Below are positions 45,161 to 54,296 of a DNA stretch of 64,000 nt, in pieces (position 1 is the stretch's first letter; each line of letters begins with the position of its first letter). Below the pieces are notes generated by a model that did not search any database, had not been told where the DNA came from, and saw only the letters and a program-made list of their open reading frames with translations. The position numbers and the translations under genes are program-made. Origin of the DNA: Chara braunii (taxonomy: Eukaryota; Streptophyta; Charophyceae; Charales; Characeae). The stretch covers positions 758,329-822,328 of the forward strand of contig BFEA01000585.1 of the NCBI GenBank assembly GCA_003427395.1, in the 5' to 3' direction.

Positions 45161-45311
45161 GTCCCGTTGGACCAGCACCAACCAAAAGGGAGGGGAGCAG
45201 AGTGCTCCCTGCCTTGGCTATGGCTGTCCTCCTTGTCCGACGCTCCTCTGCTGTCCTCCAGCTCCACCAGCAGCGCTCCTGCCTCCTCTCCCGCACTCCA
45301 GCAATGAGGAA

Positions 45312-46320
45312 AGTGTGCTCTCACACACTGGCAGCTGGAGGCAAGTGTGAGGCAGCTGGGGGACAGCTGCCTCTTTTGTAGTGGCTGAGGAGGGCAGCAG
45401 CAGCCTCAGCTGCCCCCAGGCAAAATTCGTCACTTGCCTGGGGCCGTTGATCTGAGCCAGATCAACGGACTGAGGCTGTCCCACCTCAGCCACACACTTA
45501 GAGTGGCAACTGCCCCCCCTCTTTTTCTCCCTTTTTCCTGCACTCAGCCCCACACTGAGTGCAGGTTCAGTGGGAAGATGGCTGTTTCCAGCCAAGTTCC
45601 CCTCACCACCTCCTCATCTTCCCAGCCTCTGGCCTGAGTCACATTCAGGCCAGTTTGGCCTATATCTGATCGTAGTCGCGGCCACATTCGTGGCCGTGGC
45701 TTTTTATTTTTCCCTTTTCTTCCTTCTACCTTTGCCCTCCCCTGAAAACGGGGAGGACAGTTGTCAGTGTTGGGAGGAGTAGGCCCTCCTCCTCCCAACT
45801 CTCCCGTTTTCCCTCTCTCTCTCTCAGTGTTTTCAACCCCCCTCCCTTCCTACATGTGCCTGCATACAGCCTACGACCCCAGCCAGATTCAAACACAGGC
45901 TGGGGTGGTTTCCTCAGCAGTTGCTGAGGGAATAGTTGCTCGTTTTCCTACGAGCAACTTCCCTACAGGGTTTTCTTTCCCCTGCGGCAGCGCGCGCCCG
46001 CACCCGACTGCCAACAGCGCCAGGTTCGGGCGCATCATTGGAAGTTGCAGCCCGTTTCCAAAAGTGAACGGGCGCTATTTCAACTGCGCCACGATAAGAA
46101 AGAGAATGAGGGGGGGGGGAATCTTACAAAATAAGACAAAAAGAAAAAGAAAATTCTTAAAAGAAATCTTAAAAAAAAACGACAAAAATCCAAAAGAAAA
46201 AACAAAATAAACAAACAAAGAAACGGACTTACCTGCCAGGCTGCCCGTGAAAACGGGCGCTTGCAGCTCCTTCTGGGGACTTCAAGTCCCCATCACGTCT
46301 CGTCGCGCCATCTGGCGCTG
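45312..46320. repeat. Dense array of about 20 distinct perfect hairpins
   Basis: Perfect stems of 9-11 bp with loops of 5-13 bases: 45349-45373, 45414-45443, 45444-45468 (directly abutting the previous), 45537-45565, 45629-45653, 45769-45799, 45876-45906 and 45934-45959. Perfect stems of 6-8 bp: 45384-45410, 45579-45594, 45679-45696, 45736-45756, 45912-45929, 45994-46033, 46050-46073, 46243-46258 (GAAA tetraloop), 46274-46292 and 46305-46318. Stem sequences are unrelated to each other. Pyrimidine runs or purine-rich spacers fill the remainder. Confidence 0.9.
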
Positions 46321-46559
46321 TAGCTTTTAGTTTTTTTTTTTTTTTTTTTGCAATAATAAAATCATTGGCTTATGCCAACAGTTACTTGTTATGTGCCCTT
46401 ACGCACATCTTCGGGCGCCATGTGGTGCTGTTTGCTTTTTCTTTATTTATTTTTATTATTATTATTTTTTTTTTATTTTACTCGATTCATACGTGTCATC
46501 CTCGCGCAGGGGCCATGCTCATTTCTGCGCGGCTGTTCCCAGCTGCTCGATCGTATCGA

Positions 46560-46835
46560 TCGCACGGCCGAAAACGGCCGCGCCAGAGAAACTGGGCTGC
46601 TCCAAAAAGGAGCTATGTCAAGAGGTGCGGTTCCTCCGATTCGATCTCGGTATCTACCGGGTGAGAGTCCTGGACTGTAACCTACTGGGCTAGATCCTAC
46701 CACGGGAGCTAGACTTGCGCCTCCTCTATACATAGAGGTGCAGTCCCCAGTAGGTTCAACCCACACTCAACAGGCCTAGCCTGCCTTGCCTTGCAGGCCC
46801 TGCCTGCCTGTGGTTTTGCAGGCCTCGCCTGCCTG
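46560..46835. repeat. Second hairpin cluster in insertion J
   Basis: CGGCCG/CGGCCG around AAAA (about 46564-46580). CCTACTGG (46681-46688) pairs with CCAGTAGG (46747-46754), enclosing CCTCTAT/ATAGAGG (46721-46736). GCCTGC/GCAGGC follows near 46779-46798. These continue the style of the 45.3-46.3 kb array. Confidence 0.75.
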
Positions 46836-47283
46836 CGGCCTTTCCCGTGGATGGCTGCCCACCATTGCTTCGAGGTCACTCAGCGGTTAGGTCTCGGCGT
46901 TGGCCTGCTGGCCTCCCTTGGCTCCGGTCAACCCCTGCGATCCAAAAAAAAACTCCTTCTACCTATTCCCCCTGCGTCGCGGCTCTATACTCGGCGCATC
47001 CCTCTTTTTAGCCTACTTAGGCCCGACATTAGATTAGGTAGAATAGGTCTAATTTTAATCTTTCCACGACCGCGCTCTTCTGTGGCTTTGACAAAAGCGA
47101 AACATTGTCATTCACATCCGTTACTCCAGAACGCTACATGCGTCCGTCCGGACTAAAGCTCAAAAACTTTTAGTTTCTCAGTCATGGGTCAGGTCTGAAT
47201 AATCTTTTGGCAAACGTCAGTCTCATCAAGTCCTTTAATCCAAAAAAAAAAGTCGGACAACGTTCGACGTTTAAAATCCCCGA

Positions 47284-47307
47284 CAAATACCCTTGTCAGG
47301 GTATTTG
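47284..47307. repeat. 10-bp hairpin near the right end of insertion J
   Basis: CAAATACCCT pairs with AGGGTATTTG across TGTC, eight bases from the insertion boundary. The same core is at 14975-14997. Confidence 0.88.
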
Positions 47308-47467
47308 CCCCGACAACGCTATTGCGATTTTCCACAACAGAAATAGCGAGAAAACGAAGCCTAAGAAAATAAAAAAATCCGATTTTCGTTAGTGAGGTCA
47401 AAATCGTGATTTTGGGGGCTAACTAGTGTGCTCTAATCAATCAATCAAGACTAATCAGCTACTTGGT

Positions 47468-47523
47468 CCCCGCACACGTGTCAGATCAGGTTGTCCTGAT
47501 TCACGTGCGGTGTTCCGATACCA
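47468..47523 (-). promoter_or_regulatory. tRNA primer binding site and adjoining leader hairpin (element I)
   Basis: On the minus strand TGGTATCGGAAC (47512-47523) follows the LTR end TATAACA after two bases. The adjoining hairpin has the same inner stem ATCAGG/CCTGAT as element A. Its outer arms are CCGCAC(AC)GTG/CACGTGCGG, where element A has CCCCGC(GC)TTGTG/CACAAGCGGGG. The arms differ between the elements but still pair. Confidence 0.8.
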
Positions 47524-47525
47524 AC

Positions 47526-48570
47526 TGTTATATGCCCTGTTGGGCGATGTGCATAATAACCGAGGATCCACAATGTGATAAAAAGGACTGAATGGACAAT
47601 GCAGTGCAAGTGGAATCTCAACAAGCAATGTGCATTCTGATACATACAAAATGGTGCTTTATAGCGCAGTGGAAGACTTAGATACAAGTCCTGACTGGGA
47701 CTGACCCCTTTCACGTACTACAAGATAGCGAAGAAGAATGCTAGAATACTAATGACTAGCCCAATCAATGTTCAACACAGACCAAAAATACATCATGCTC
47801 ATCACAAGGTGTGAAGGGGCCTGACGCTATACACAGGAAAGAAGCGCCAAATCCAGACATACACAGACGAAGAGGAGGGGATCAGACGAAGAAGAGGAAG
47901 GGGGAGATGGGAAAGTTGTCAACACCAAGTCTCGTTACAAGTCCCAAAGAATCCCTCTTCAAAATGTCTGAAGTCCAATGTCGAGTCTAGATCCAAATGT
48001 CACCAAGCTCTCTCTCTCTCTCTCTCATAGTCTGCTGATGCAGTGAAGTCAGATAGTGAGAGGGTGAGAAGAAGATGGTGGACTGAGAAGAGGAAGAAGA
48101 AGAACTCTCTCTCTCATTTGTGTCAGGTATTAACCTGGGAAGATGGCGCTGTGTTGCAGGTACCTCAAAGACGAAGCTGGAGCAACGGTGCTGCAGGTAA
48201 GTATCCCTGGCCTCCGCGTAATCTCTCTCTCTGTCTAGTACTACTCTAGCTATGGCGCCCAGCGCTGAAGACTACAACTAACGCTACTAGCGCCCAACGC
48301 TGAAGACTACTGCTAACGCTACAACTACTCCTGCAGCGCTCCTCCAGAGTGTTGCTGCCAAACCCTGAAGACTACTGACTGCCTCCTGCCTACCCGTGAA
48401 GTGTATGGGAAGTCCCTATGTACTATCTCGGCCTGCCTCTTGACTTCCTCCGTCTGCCTGCAGTTGCAGGGCGGGCAGTCCAGGAGGCTGCTCTTGCCAA
48501 TGCCCAACTGAGCCAGGGTCTGGCGTTGCAGCTGTCGTGGGAACAGGCCAAAAATAGCCTGTTCCTAAAA
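47526..48570 (-). repeat. 5' LTR of element I, inner part (continues at 56666-56910)
   Basis: It starts TGTTATATGCCC beside the primer site and is collinear with the element A LTR (AAAAAGGACTGAA, AATGCA, ATCAACAAGCAATGT, GCGCAGTGGAAGACTTA). It is interrupted at TCCTAAAA (48563-48570), which recurs at 56658-56665 on the other side of the PLE. Plus-strand CTGCAGGTAAGTATCC at about 48190 is another splice-donor-like site. Confidence 0.8.
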
Positions 48571-49285
48571 GGCTGAGAGTTCGTAAAAAGAGAGTTCGTA
48601 AAAACAATGTAACTTGGAGTTTTACATATCGTGAAACAAATTACATTTTAGCCAGCGCAACTGCATTTGCACTTTAAACAGTCCTACTCCTGCCTCACTC
48701 AGACTGCTTACCTAGCACACCCTCGATGCTCCATTTTATATTGTTCCATCTCCATCCAAGTAATGCCCGATTCCGAAAAAACGTTTCGGACCTGTTTCCC
48801 GCGATTATCTCGCAGGCTCAGGTCATATTATGAAATACTTGAAAAAACTTGAAAAAACATCATTAATATGCAAAAAAGAAATTATGATGTCCACCTCACT
48901 GCGAAAAAGCACCCCCGGGACCGTCATGAATAACGTCAGCTATTTTGTCCATATTGTGCCACCTCACGTTGAACAAGGCCGTGCTTGATGCTTTGCGTTC
49001 GGCGGATTGATCTGGCTCTGCGGGCCGATTGCTGCTGTTCTGCGTCCCGGCTTCTTTCCCGCTCCAGGCCCTTGGCGTTTCCTGCCTTTCCGCGTACTTT
49101 TTCCTTTCCCTCTCTCGTCGTTGTATGAGTGTATCAATGGTCTTTAGATCTCTGACCCCCAAGTTTGTACTCATGTATCAGCCGTGCATGGCGTCTTTAG
49201 ATCCTGACCAAGAAACCTGCAGTTGTGCGTCAGCGCTTTATGCCATACAGATCTTCCAGGTGAGTGTACAGTTGAGACGATATTC
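48571..49285 (-). repeat. 3'-terminal repeat of PLE K (pseudo-LTR, downstream copy)
   Basis: About 690 bp are closely similar to 56009-56655 in the same orientation. Both contain the frame MSTxLGVRDLKTIDTLIQRR and end in GAGAGTTCGTAAAAA; here that terminal word is present twice in tandem (48573-48603). Penelope-like elements commonly carry such pseudo-LTRs from partial tandem copies. Confidence 0.8.
48896..49174 (-). pseudogene. Basic/charged C-terminal segment of PLE K
   Basis: A 92-residue frame downstream of the RT: VRDLKTIDTLIQRRERERKK, a charged stretch, then ALFNVRWHNMDKIADVIHDG. An equivalent frame is conserved at 56546-56268. It could be the end of the polyprotein or the 3' region of the transcript. 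No known domain. Confidence 0.4.
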
Positions 49286-49873
49286 TCCCTCCCACCCTCC
49301 TCGCCACTTTTCTTACTCCCTCTGCAATCATGTGGCTAGGGAATCCCAACGTTTTTAGTTCCCTGTGCAACGTGAGCATGCTTAATACCAGTGTTCCAGT
49401 TTCAGAAGTGTTCGCGTTTATCCTATGTATCATCCCAACTATGAAGGCCATCTTCTGCTCTTTGGAACCAAATGAATCAAATTGCCTAGTTGTAAAGATT
49501 TTCGCAGATTCTTGTTTCCACACGCTGGCAAAGTTTTTAAATTTTTGTGTGCACATTATTCTACTAGGTCCCTCCGTAACCATTATGGTTGTCTCTAGAA
49601 AATCGGTGATATTATTGCCATCATCAGTTATTTGCAGAATCAGCTTTCTGTAATAGCATCCACTTATCTTATCTTGTCTTTTATTTGCTGTTCCTTTTCC
49701 CCCCGTGTCTGCGTACCAAGTGATCAGCAGCAGGTCATCGATAAATCTTTTTCCGCTGATAAATTTTGCTTCTTTTCCCAGAGATCCTTATACTCGGCGT
49801 GCATGCACACCAGGTATGCTAATGAGGGCCTTGCATGTCCCCCCATTGGAATGCCCGTATGTTGCCGTAAGAT
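49230..49873 (-). pseudogene. PLE K reverse transcriptase, C-terminal half (motifs B, C and thumb)
   Basis: Directly after element L the frame reads QHTGIPMGGHARPSLAYL (49811-49856 for the core), the RT template-grip motif. One frameshift later it reads RFIDDLLLI (49722-49748), the catalytic F-x-D-D box. NFLET-type sequence and the thumb (FDSFGSKEQKMAFIVGMIHR, LTLHRELKTLGFPSHMI) follow, ending at YGIKR and a stop. These are features of Penelope-type RTs. Both Asp residues are present, but frame breaks disable it. Confidence 0.82.
49866..49873. repeat. Left 8-bp target-site duplication of element L
   Basis: CGTAAGAT here and at 52052-52059, immediately outside the terminal inverted repeats. 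On the minus strand it encodes the ILR junction of the RT on both sides. Confidence 0.9.
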
Positions 49874-50131
49874 CTGTGCAACCGTTTGAACGCCGTGAAC
49901 GTGCGTTCACGTTCAAACGCGCGCGTTCATACCCCCCGGACCTGCATTCAATCGCGTTCAAACGTGCTGCGCGCGCGCGTGCGAAAAAATTGAACGCGAG
50001 CCCGCGGGGCGCGCGCGCATGTCTTGGGCTACGGGATGGTGGCACTCGTTCAACAAACCCCAAAAGTGAAAAAAAAAGCCTCCCCGGAGTACCACCACCC
50101 CCGCCACAAGTACATCGTCACCCCCCACCAT

Positions 50132-51150
50132 TGTGTGTGTGTGAATGTGTGTGTGTGTGTGTATGATCCTTCTTTTTTTTTCGGGGGGGTGGGGGAAACC
50201 CCCTAACATGGCTTAGACGGCCCATGCAGGCTGTCTGAGGGGTCCTCGCAGCCATGTGGCTCAGACCCCCCCACCCAAATCGAAGCAGTCAGCAAGTATG
50301 AGGTAGAGCACGAGCTGGCCGAATTTATGCTCAGTATTCAAGTTCAGATCTGTGTTTCAGCAGTTATGGGTTGCTCACGATGCTAGGCCGTGGTGGTCTT
50401 TGCACGTGATTCTCAGGGCTACAACATGTATTCCTAAGAAAAAAAAAAGGAGAAAAAGAGAAAAACAAGAAAAAAAAAAACAACAGAAAAGAATGAATCT
50501 TCTGCAGAACATGGAATAATACACCGCCATATGTTTTGTCCTTTGTGCATGTGCTGAGTAGAGGCCCTTAGGGCCACTGCACGTTTTTCTAAGAAAAGAA
50601 AAACCATTTTTATTTTTTTTGTGTTTTTGTTTTTTCTTGTTTTTCTTTTTTCTCGTTTTTCTTGCTTTTCTTAGGAATACGTGCAGTGGCCCTAAGGGCC
50701 TCTACTTAGCAGATGCACAAAAGACAAAACATAGGGTGGCGTATTATTCCATGTTCTGCAGAAGATTCATTCTTTTCTTTTGTTTTTCTTTTTTCTTGTT
50801 TTTCTATTTTTCTCCTTTTCTTTTTTCTTAGGAATACAAGCTGTAGCCCTGAGAATCACGTGCAGAGACCACCACGGCCTAGCATCGTGAGCAACCCATA
50901 ACTGCTGAAACATAGATCTGAACTTGAATCCTGAGCATAAATTCGGCCAGCTCGTGCTCTACCTCATACTTGCTGCCTGCCTCGATTTGGGTGGGGGGGT
51001 CTGAGCCACATGGCTGCGAGGACCCCTAAGACAGCCTGCATGGGCCGTCTGAGCCATGTTAGGGGGGTTTCCCCCACCCCCCCCAAAAAAAAGAAGGATC
51101 ATACTTCATACACACACACACACACACACATTCACACACACACACACACA
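50132..51150. repeat. Palindrome of about 1 kb (arms about 470 bp, short loop)
   Basis: The left arm 50132-50604 matches the reverse complement of the right arm at about 50664-51150. Matching segments are (GT)n..ATGATCCTTC / GAAGGATCAT..(AC)n, CATGGCTTAGACGGCCCATG / CATGGGCCGTCTGAGCCATG, ATGAGGTAGAGCACGAGCTGG / CCAGCTCGTGCTCTACCTCAT and GGCCCTTAGGGCCACTGCACG / CGTGCAGTGGCCCTAAGGGCC. The arms have a few substitutions. The loop (about 50605-50663) is T-rich. Such a structure can fold back on itself. Confidence 0.9.
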
Positions 51151-51427
51151 AATTCACGCACATTCTTTCTTCTTTTTTTTTTTACCCTTTCGTCTGGGGT
51201 ACTTGCCCACATACCCACCAAGCAGCACCGCCGCTCCCCACATTGCCCACAGCCTCCCCAAGCACCGCCGCCGCTCCCCCCACCCCAAAGCCCTCCCCCA
51301 CCCCGCACAACCCCCTGCGCAAACGCGTCAAACGCGTTTACCGCCATTCACTGAACGTGCGTTCACCGCGTTCAAATCGCGTGCGTAGTATTCGTATGGC
51401 TCTTCTTTGCACAAGAAATTGATAGGT

Positions 51428-51539
51428 CCGGGCTTGAACCATGTCTCCCAAAATAAATCAGTACATATGGCGTAAGACGATTTCACGGATCGAGGTCGGA
51501 ATGGGATCGGGTGTTTTCACGTCCTACAATAGTACCCGG
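51428..51539 (-). rRNA. rrn5: Mitochondrial-type 5S rRNA copy (rrn5) inside element L
   Basis: The minus strand reads CCGGGTACTATTGTAGGACG, then TGAAAACACCCGATCCCATT, CCGACCTCGAT, GCCATATGTACTGA and GGGAGACATGGTTCAAGCCCG in order, the arrangement of plant mitochondrial 5S rRNA. Length is about 112 bases against roughly 118 for the gene. The terminal CCGGG/CCCGG pairing is kept. It lies 80 bp downstream of the rrn18 3' end in the same orientation, as in plant mitochondrial genomes. In this nuclear-type context it is a transferred copy, presumably not expressed. Confidence 0.87.
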
Positions 51540-51617
51540 ATACTCGGAATTGTGCTTCGCGCCTTTGGTAACTAGTCTGATTAGATCGACATTAAATCAA
51601 ATCTGGGTATGTATATT
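51540..51617 (-). other. Mitochondrial rrn18-rrn5 spacer
   Basis: 78 bp between the two rRNA segments, presumably copied from the mitochondrial genome together with them. Confidence 0.65.
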
Positions 51618-51629
51618 GGAAAGGAGTCA

Positions 51630-51672
<43 letters not shown>

Positions 51673-51797
51673 CCTCAGTCACCGATTCTACCGTGATAGT
51701 CTCTATGATCAACGATGCGAAAAACATGTTGTCAAAGTACATCTCTTATGAGGAGTTTCTTTCATATGTCAAGGGCTGGTAAGGTTTTGCGCGTTGT

Positions 51798-51830
<33 letters not shown>

Positions 51831-51988
51831 AGGCCCCCGTCGATTCCTTTGAGTTTCAACCTTGCGAGCGTACTCCCCAGGCGGAGTGTTTAACGCGTTA
51901 GCTAGGTCCCTCATCGAATCGCCCCCCAAAACCACCGGGCGTAGACCAAGGACCAACACTCGTCGTTTATGGCATGGACTACCAGGGT
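51618..51988 (-). pseudogene. rrn18: Mitochondrial small-subunit rRNA (rrn18) 3' fragment with internal deletion
   Basis: The minus strand starts at ACCCTGGTAGTCCATGCC, inside the universally conserved 790 loop. It includes AACTCAAAGGAATCGACGG, ATGTGGTTTAATTCGAT and CAAAACCTTACCAGCCCTTG, and ends with AGTCGTAACAAGGTAGCC and the plant-mitochondrial 3' end CCTGCGGCTGGATTGACTCC. The stretch corresponding roughly to E. coli positions 1000-1470, with the GCTGTCGTCAGCTCGTG block, is absent, as is everything 5' of the 790 loop. It is a dead fragment. Confidence 0.88.
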
Positions 51989-52051
51989 CATTTTGAATTT
52001 AAATAAAAAATGAACGCGAAACGCGCGTTCAATATACGCGCGGTAACACAG

Positions 52052-52059
52052 CGTAAGAT
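52052..52059. repeat. Right 8-bp target-site duplication of element L
   Basis: CGTAAGAT, identical to 49866-49873. Confidence 0.9.
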
Positions 52060-52315
52060 TTCTTCCATAGATTTGAAAAATACATGGTCTAAGATAAAAT
52101 CCACCAGACTTTCCAGATCCGATAATCTTATTGATTTCCACCCTCCTTCACTAGCAGATTTGTTGAATTTCGCCCCCTTTCCTCGTATTTTTATCCTCAC
52201 CCAATGTCGTCCCTTTTCTCTGAATTCGCTCATGACCCAATGGACCGCGTCTTTTTCTTCTCTGTGGGGTATCATAGTGAACATTTCTTTTATGTCATAT
52301 GTCCGACACGGAATG
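52060..52315 (-). pseudogene. PLE K reverse transcriptase, motif A region
   Basis: The frame reads YDIKEMFTMIPHREEKDAVH (core at 52264-52296), the Penelope-type RT motif A with its catalytic Asp, and continues to FFKSMEEILR at the edge of element L. It is one frameshift away from the upstream fingers region (which ends in HMT and a stop at 52290). Confidence 0.83.
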
Positions 52316-54152
52316 CCCCATCCGGCCCAAGTTTCTCCACTTTCTCGTTGATTCTTTTCATATCCGGTTTCAAATCTTTTGTGGCTCTCATGTTAAAATG
52401 ATCTTTCTTTGTTTTTTCGATCATTAAATTCAATGCTTGAGTCAGTGCTTTACATGCAGATCTTGTCGGGCTTTGATATGAGGGACATATTGGTCGTTTT
52501 TTGTTCAAATCTTTATTCTTGCTCATTATGAAGGAATGTTGAATTCGACCGTCCTGATTCCAGTTTGCAATTCTGTTCAGTTTTCGTTTTCGAAATTCTT
52601 CCTTCATTTCTTTCAGAATTTCTGCTTCCCCTGCTTCTATCTTTTGGTAGTTGTTGTTGGAGTTAAATGTCTTCATCATCCCTTGACTATGCTGCTAGGG
52701 GCATTCGACCAACGTGCCACCAGGATTTCAGTCAAGGGGTGAGAGGACTAGTCCTTGTAATGCGATTTTTACTGCATTCATGTATTCTACCTGGATACAT
52801 TCTTTTGCCGTGTTCTTTCCCGCACTCATTTTCATGGGTTTTACTGGTACCTTTTCGTGCCATCCAATGAGACCTGCTTTCTTTAATGGTTGCACTGTAG
52901 TTTCACAGGCTTCCTTAATATCATTTAAGCTACATACTCGCCCAGGGGTAGGTACGTTTCTGGAGTTGTGGAGGAAAGGATGAATCCCTGGTATGTCACT
53001 CAATCGGACCCGGACATGCCCGTTTTCTTTCGGCAGGTCAAATTCATCACAAACACAAGCGCCTTCCGACTAAGCTATGTGTTTGTGATTGTGCAATAAA
53101 TCTCCGACTGATTTGGACTTATTCCAGACCACCCGGAGTTTCTTCTGCATCAGGTCACTGAGTTCCCTTGGTTTAATCTTTTCCTCTATCCATGAGCAAA
53201 ACTCGTCTCTTACCTCTCTCTTACTCACATTGTCACTGAATGGAATTTTTACTGCCAATCGGATTCTAGGATTGATACCGACTCCCTTTTTGAGCTGTTT
53301 GGATAAAACACAACGTAATATCTGTCTGCCATTCTTGTTATTAATTTCCCTCAAACTTTTTAGCATAGCAAATAGCTCGGTTGTTTCCTTCTTTACAAGC
53401 TCTTCCCGTTTCCACGGAGCCCTTAGTAGTGCGATGATCTTGGATTTTTGCCTGTCTGCATTAGTTCTCGTTTTTACCACTTCTTCTACGAACCATACCT
53501 CGCCTTTTTCAATCTTCGATTTTGCATCCTTCAGCAATAGTTTTGCTCCGTTGATACAGATTTTGCAAGAGCCAAAGATCATTTTCACCACCCGCCAAGT
53601 CTTCCCCCATTTTTTCGCAGATTCATTGCTGATTCTTACGGGCCGACTTCTTCCTTTTGCGTCATTAAGAATTTTTACAAGATTAATCGTCCCATCTATC
53701 CCAACACCAGGAGCAGAAAAACAACGTGGTTCCCACTCCCTACATTGTGGCGCAGGGATAAATTTATTGTCCTTCTTTCTAGATCGTCGTGGTTTCCCTT
53801 TCTGATTTTGTTTTCGCATATTCAGACCGGGATTTTCATGTTTAATTATCATGTTTTCCATACATTTCAAATCATCCTTGTGTCCAAACCACAATGGGAT
53901 CATAGTGTACTTCTCGTCTCCTTTCTTTCCCAGCCATTTGTGCACTTTAAACCGTGCATTTCTCGTGTCTTCGCGATGCTTTGCCCATCTCTCCTCAATT
54001 TTTCTCCCAGTGTGCCCGACATAAGTGGATCTGAAGAATGGCGAGATCATGACGTACGCGCATGATTCGCCTCCTATTAGTGACTCCAGATCTTCTATAC
54101 GCTTAGTGGACCAATACGTCACGTAGTTCCTACCCCATCGCATGAATCCCAA
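52290..54152 (-). pseudogene. PLE K GIY-YIG endonuclease and RT N-terminal region
   Basis: One reading frame with in-frame stops near 53070 (TAG), 52728 (TGA) and about 52697 (TAG). The GIY-YIG domain comes first: CAYVMISPFFRSTYVGHTGR (AYV/YVG in place of GIY/YIG), ERWAKHRED with the conserved Arg/His side, MENMIIKHENPGLN with the metal-binding Glu and the Asn. A basic linker and a 150-residue connector follow. CVCDEFDLPKENGHVRVRLS comes next, then the RT fingers KKRPICPSYQSPTRSACKAL. The endonuclease nicks target DNA for priming. Confidence 0.83.
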
Positions 54153-54296
54153 GACAACCCAAGATTACGCCTAGTCTGAAAATCTTCTCAATCTCTTTCC
54201 TGAGATCGGCTAAACCACGAGTTCAAAATTCGACCCTTGCAAGCAGACTACTTATTTTCCTCATCACACGCTGCCATGCTCGCTTTGAGGGAAAAT

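Larger units (their letters stand above)
42750..47315. mobile_element. 4.6-kb insertion J in the leader of element I (family C-like)
   Basis: The boundaries come from comparison with the uninterrupted leader of element A. A short CGCT word flanks both ends (possible target duplication), and the outer bases are GTCG...CGAC. The first part resembles family C at 7650-7870. The insertion then holds a 54-bp minisatellite, a hairpin array and a terminal hairpin. No transposase, RT or gag is recognisable. It could be an LTR-like or non-autonomous element of family C, but its class is undetermined. Confidence 0.6.
49874..52051. mobile_element. TIR element L (2178 bp) carrying mitochondrial rRNA genes and a large palindrome
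   Basis: The ends are CTGTGCAACCG (49874-49884) and CGGTAACACAG (52041-52051): inverted repeats matching 9 of 11, followed inward on both sides by GAACGCG/CGCGTTC-type subterminal repeats. An exact 8-bp CGTAAGAT flanks it. An 8-bp duplication fits hAT, P, Novosib, Sola1 or Zisupton-like elements; the superfamily is not assigned. No transposase is seen, so it is non-autonomous. Contents in order: GC-rich subterminal part, palindrome (50132-51150), C-rich part, mitochondrial DNA (about 51390-51988), terminus. Confidence 0.87.

Noticed and set aside
46600-46760. tRNA-like gene (GGTGAGAGTCC..., GATTCGATCTC...)
   Set aside because: No cloverleaf could be built and no anticodon arm is in place; the pairing fits the local hairpin cluster.
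42750-47315. Helitron, because of a hairpin near one end
   Set aside because: No 5' TC / 3' CTRR ends at the inferred boundaries and no Rep/helicase.
51618-51988. A bacterial or plastid 16S rRNA gene
   Set aside because: The 3' end (CCTGCGGCTGGATTGACTCC) and the adjacent rrn5 fit plant mitochondrial rrn18; it is a deleted fragment.
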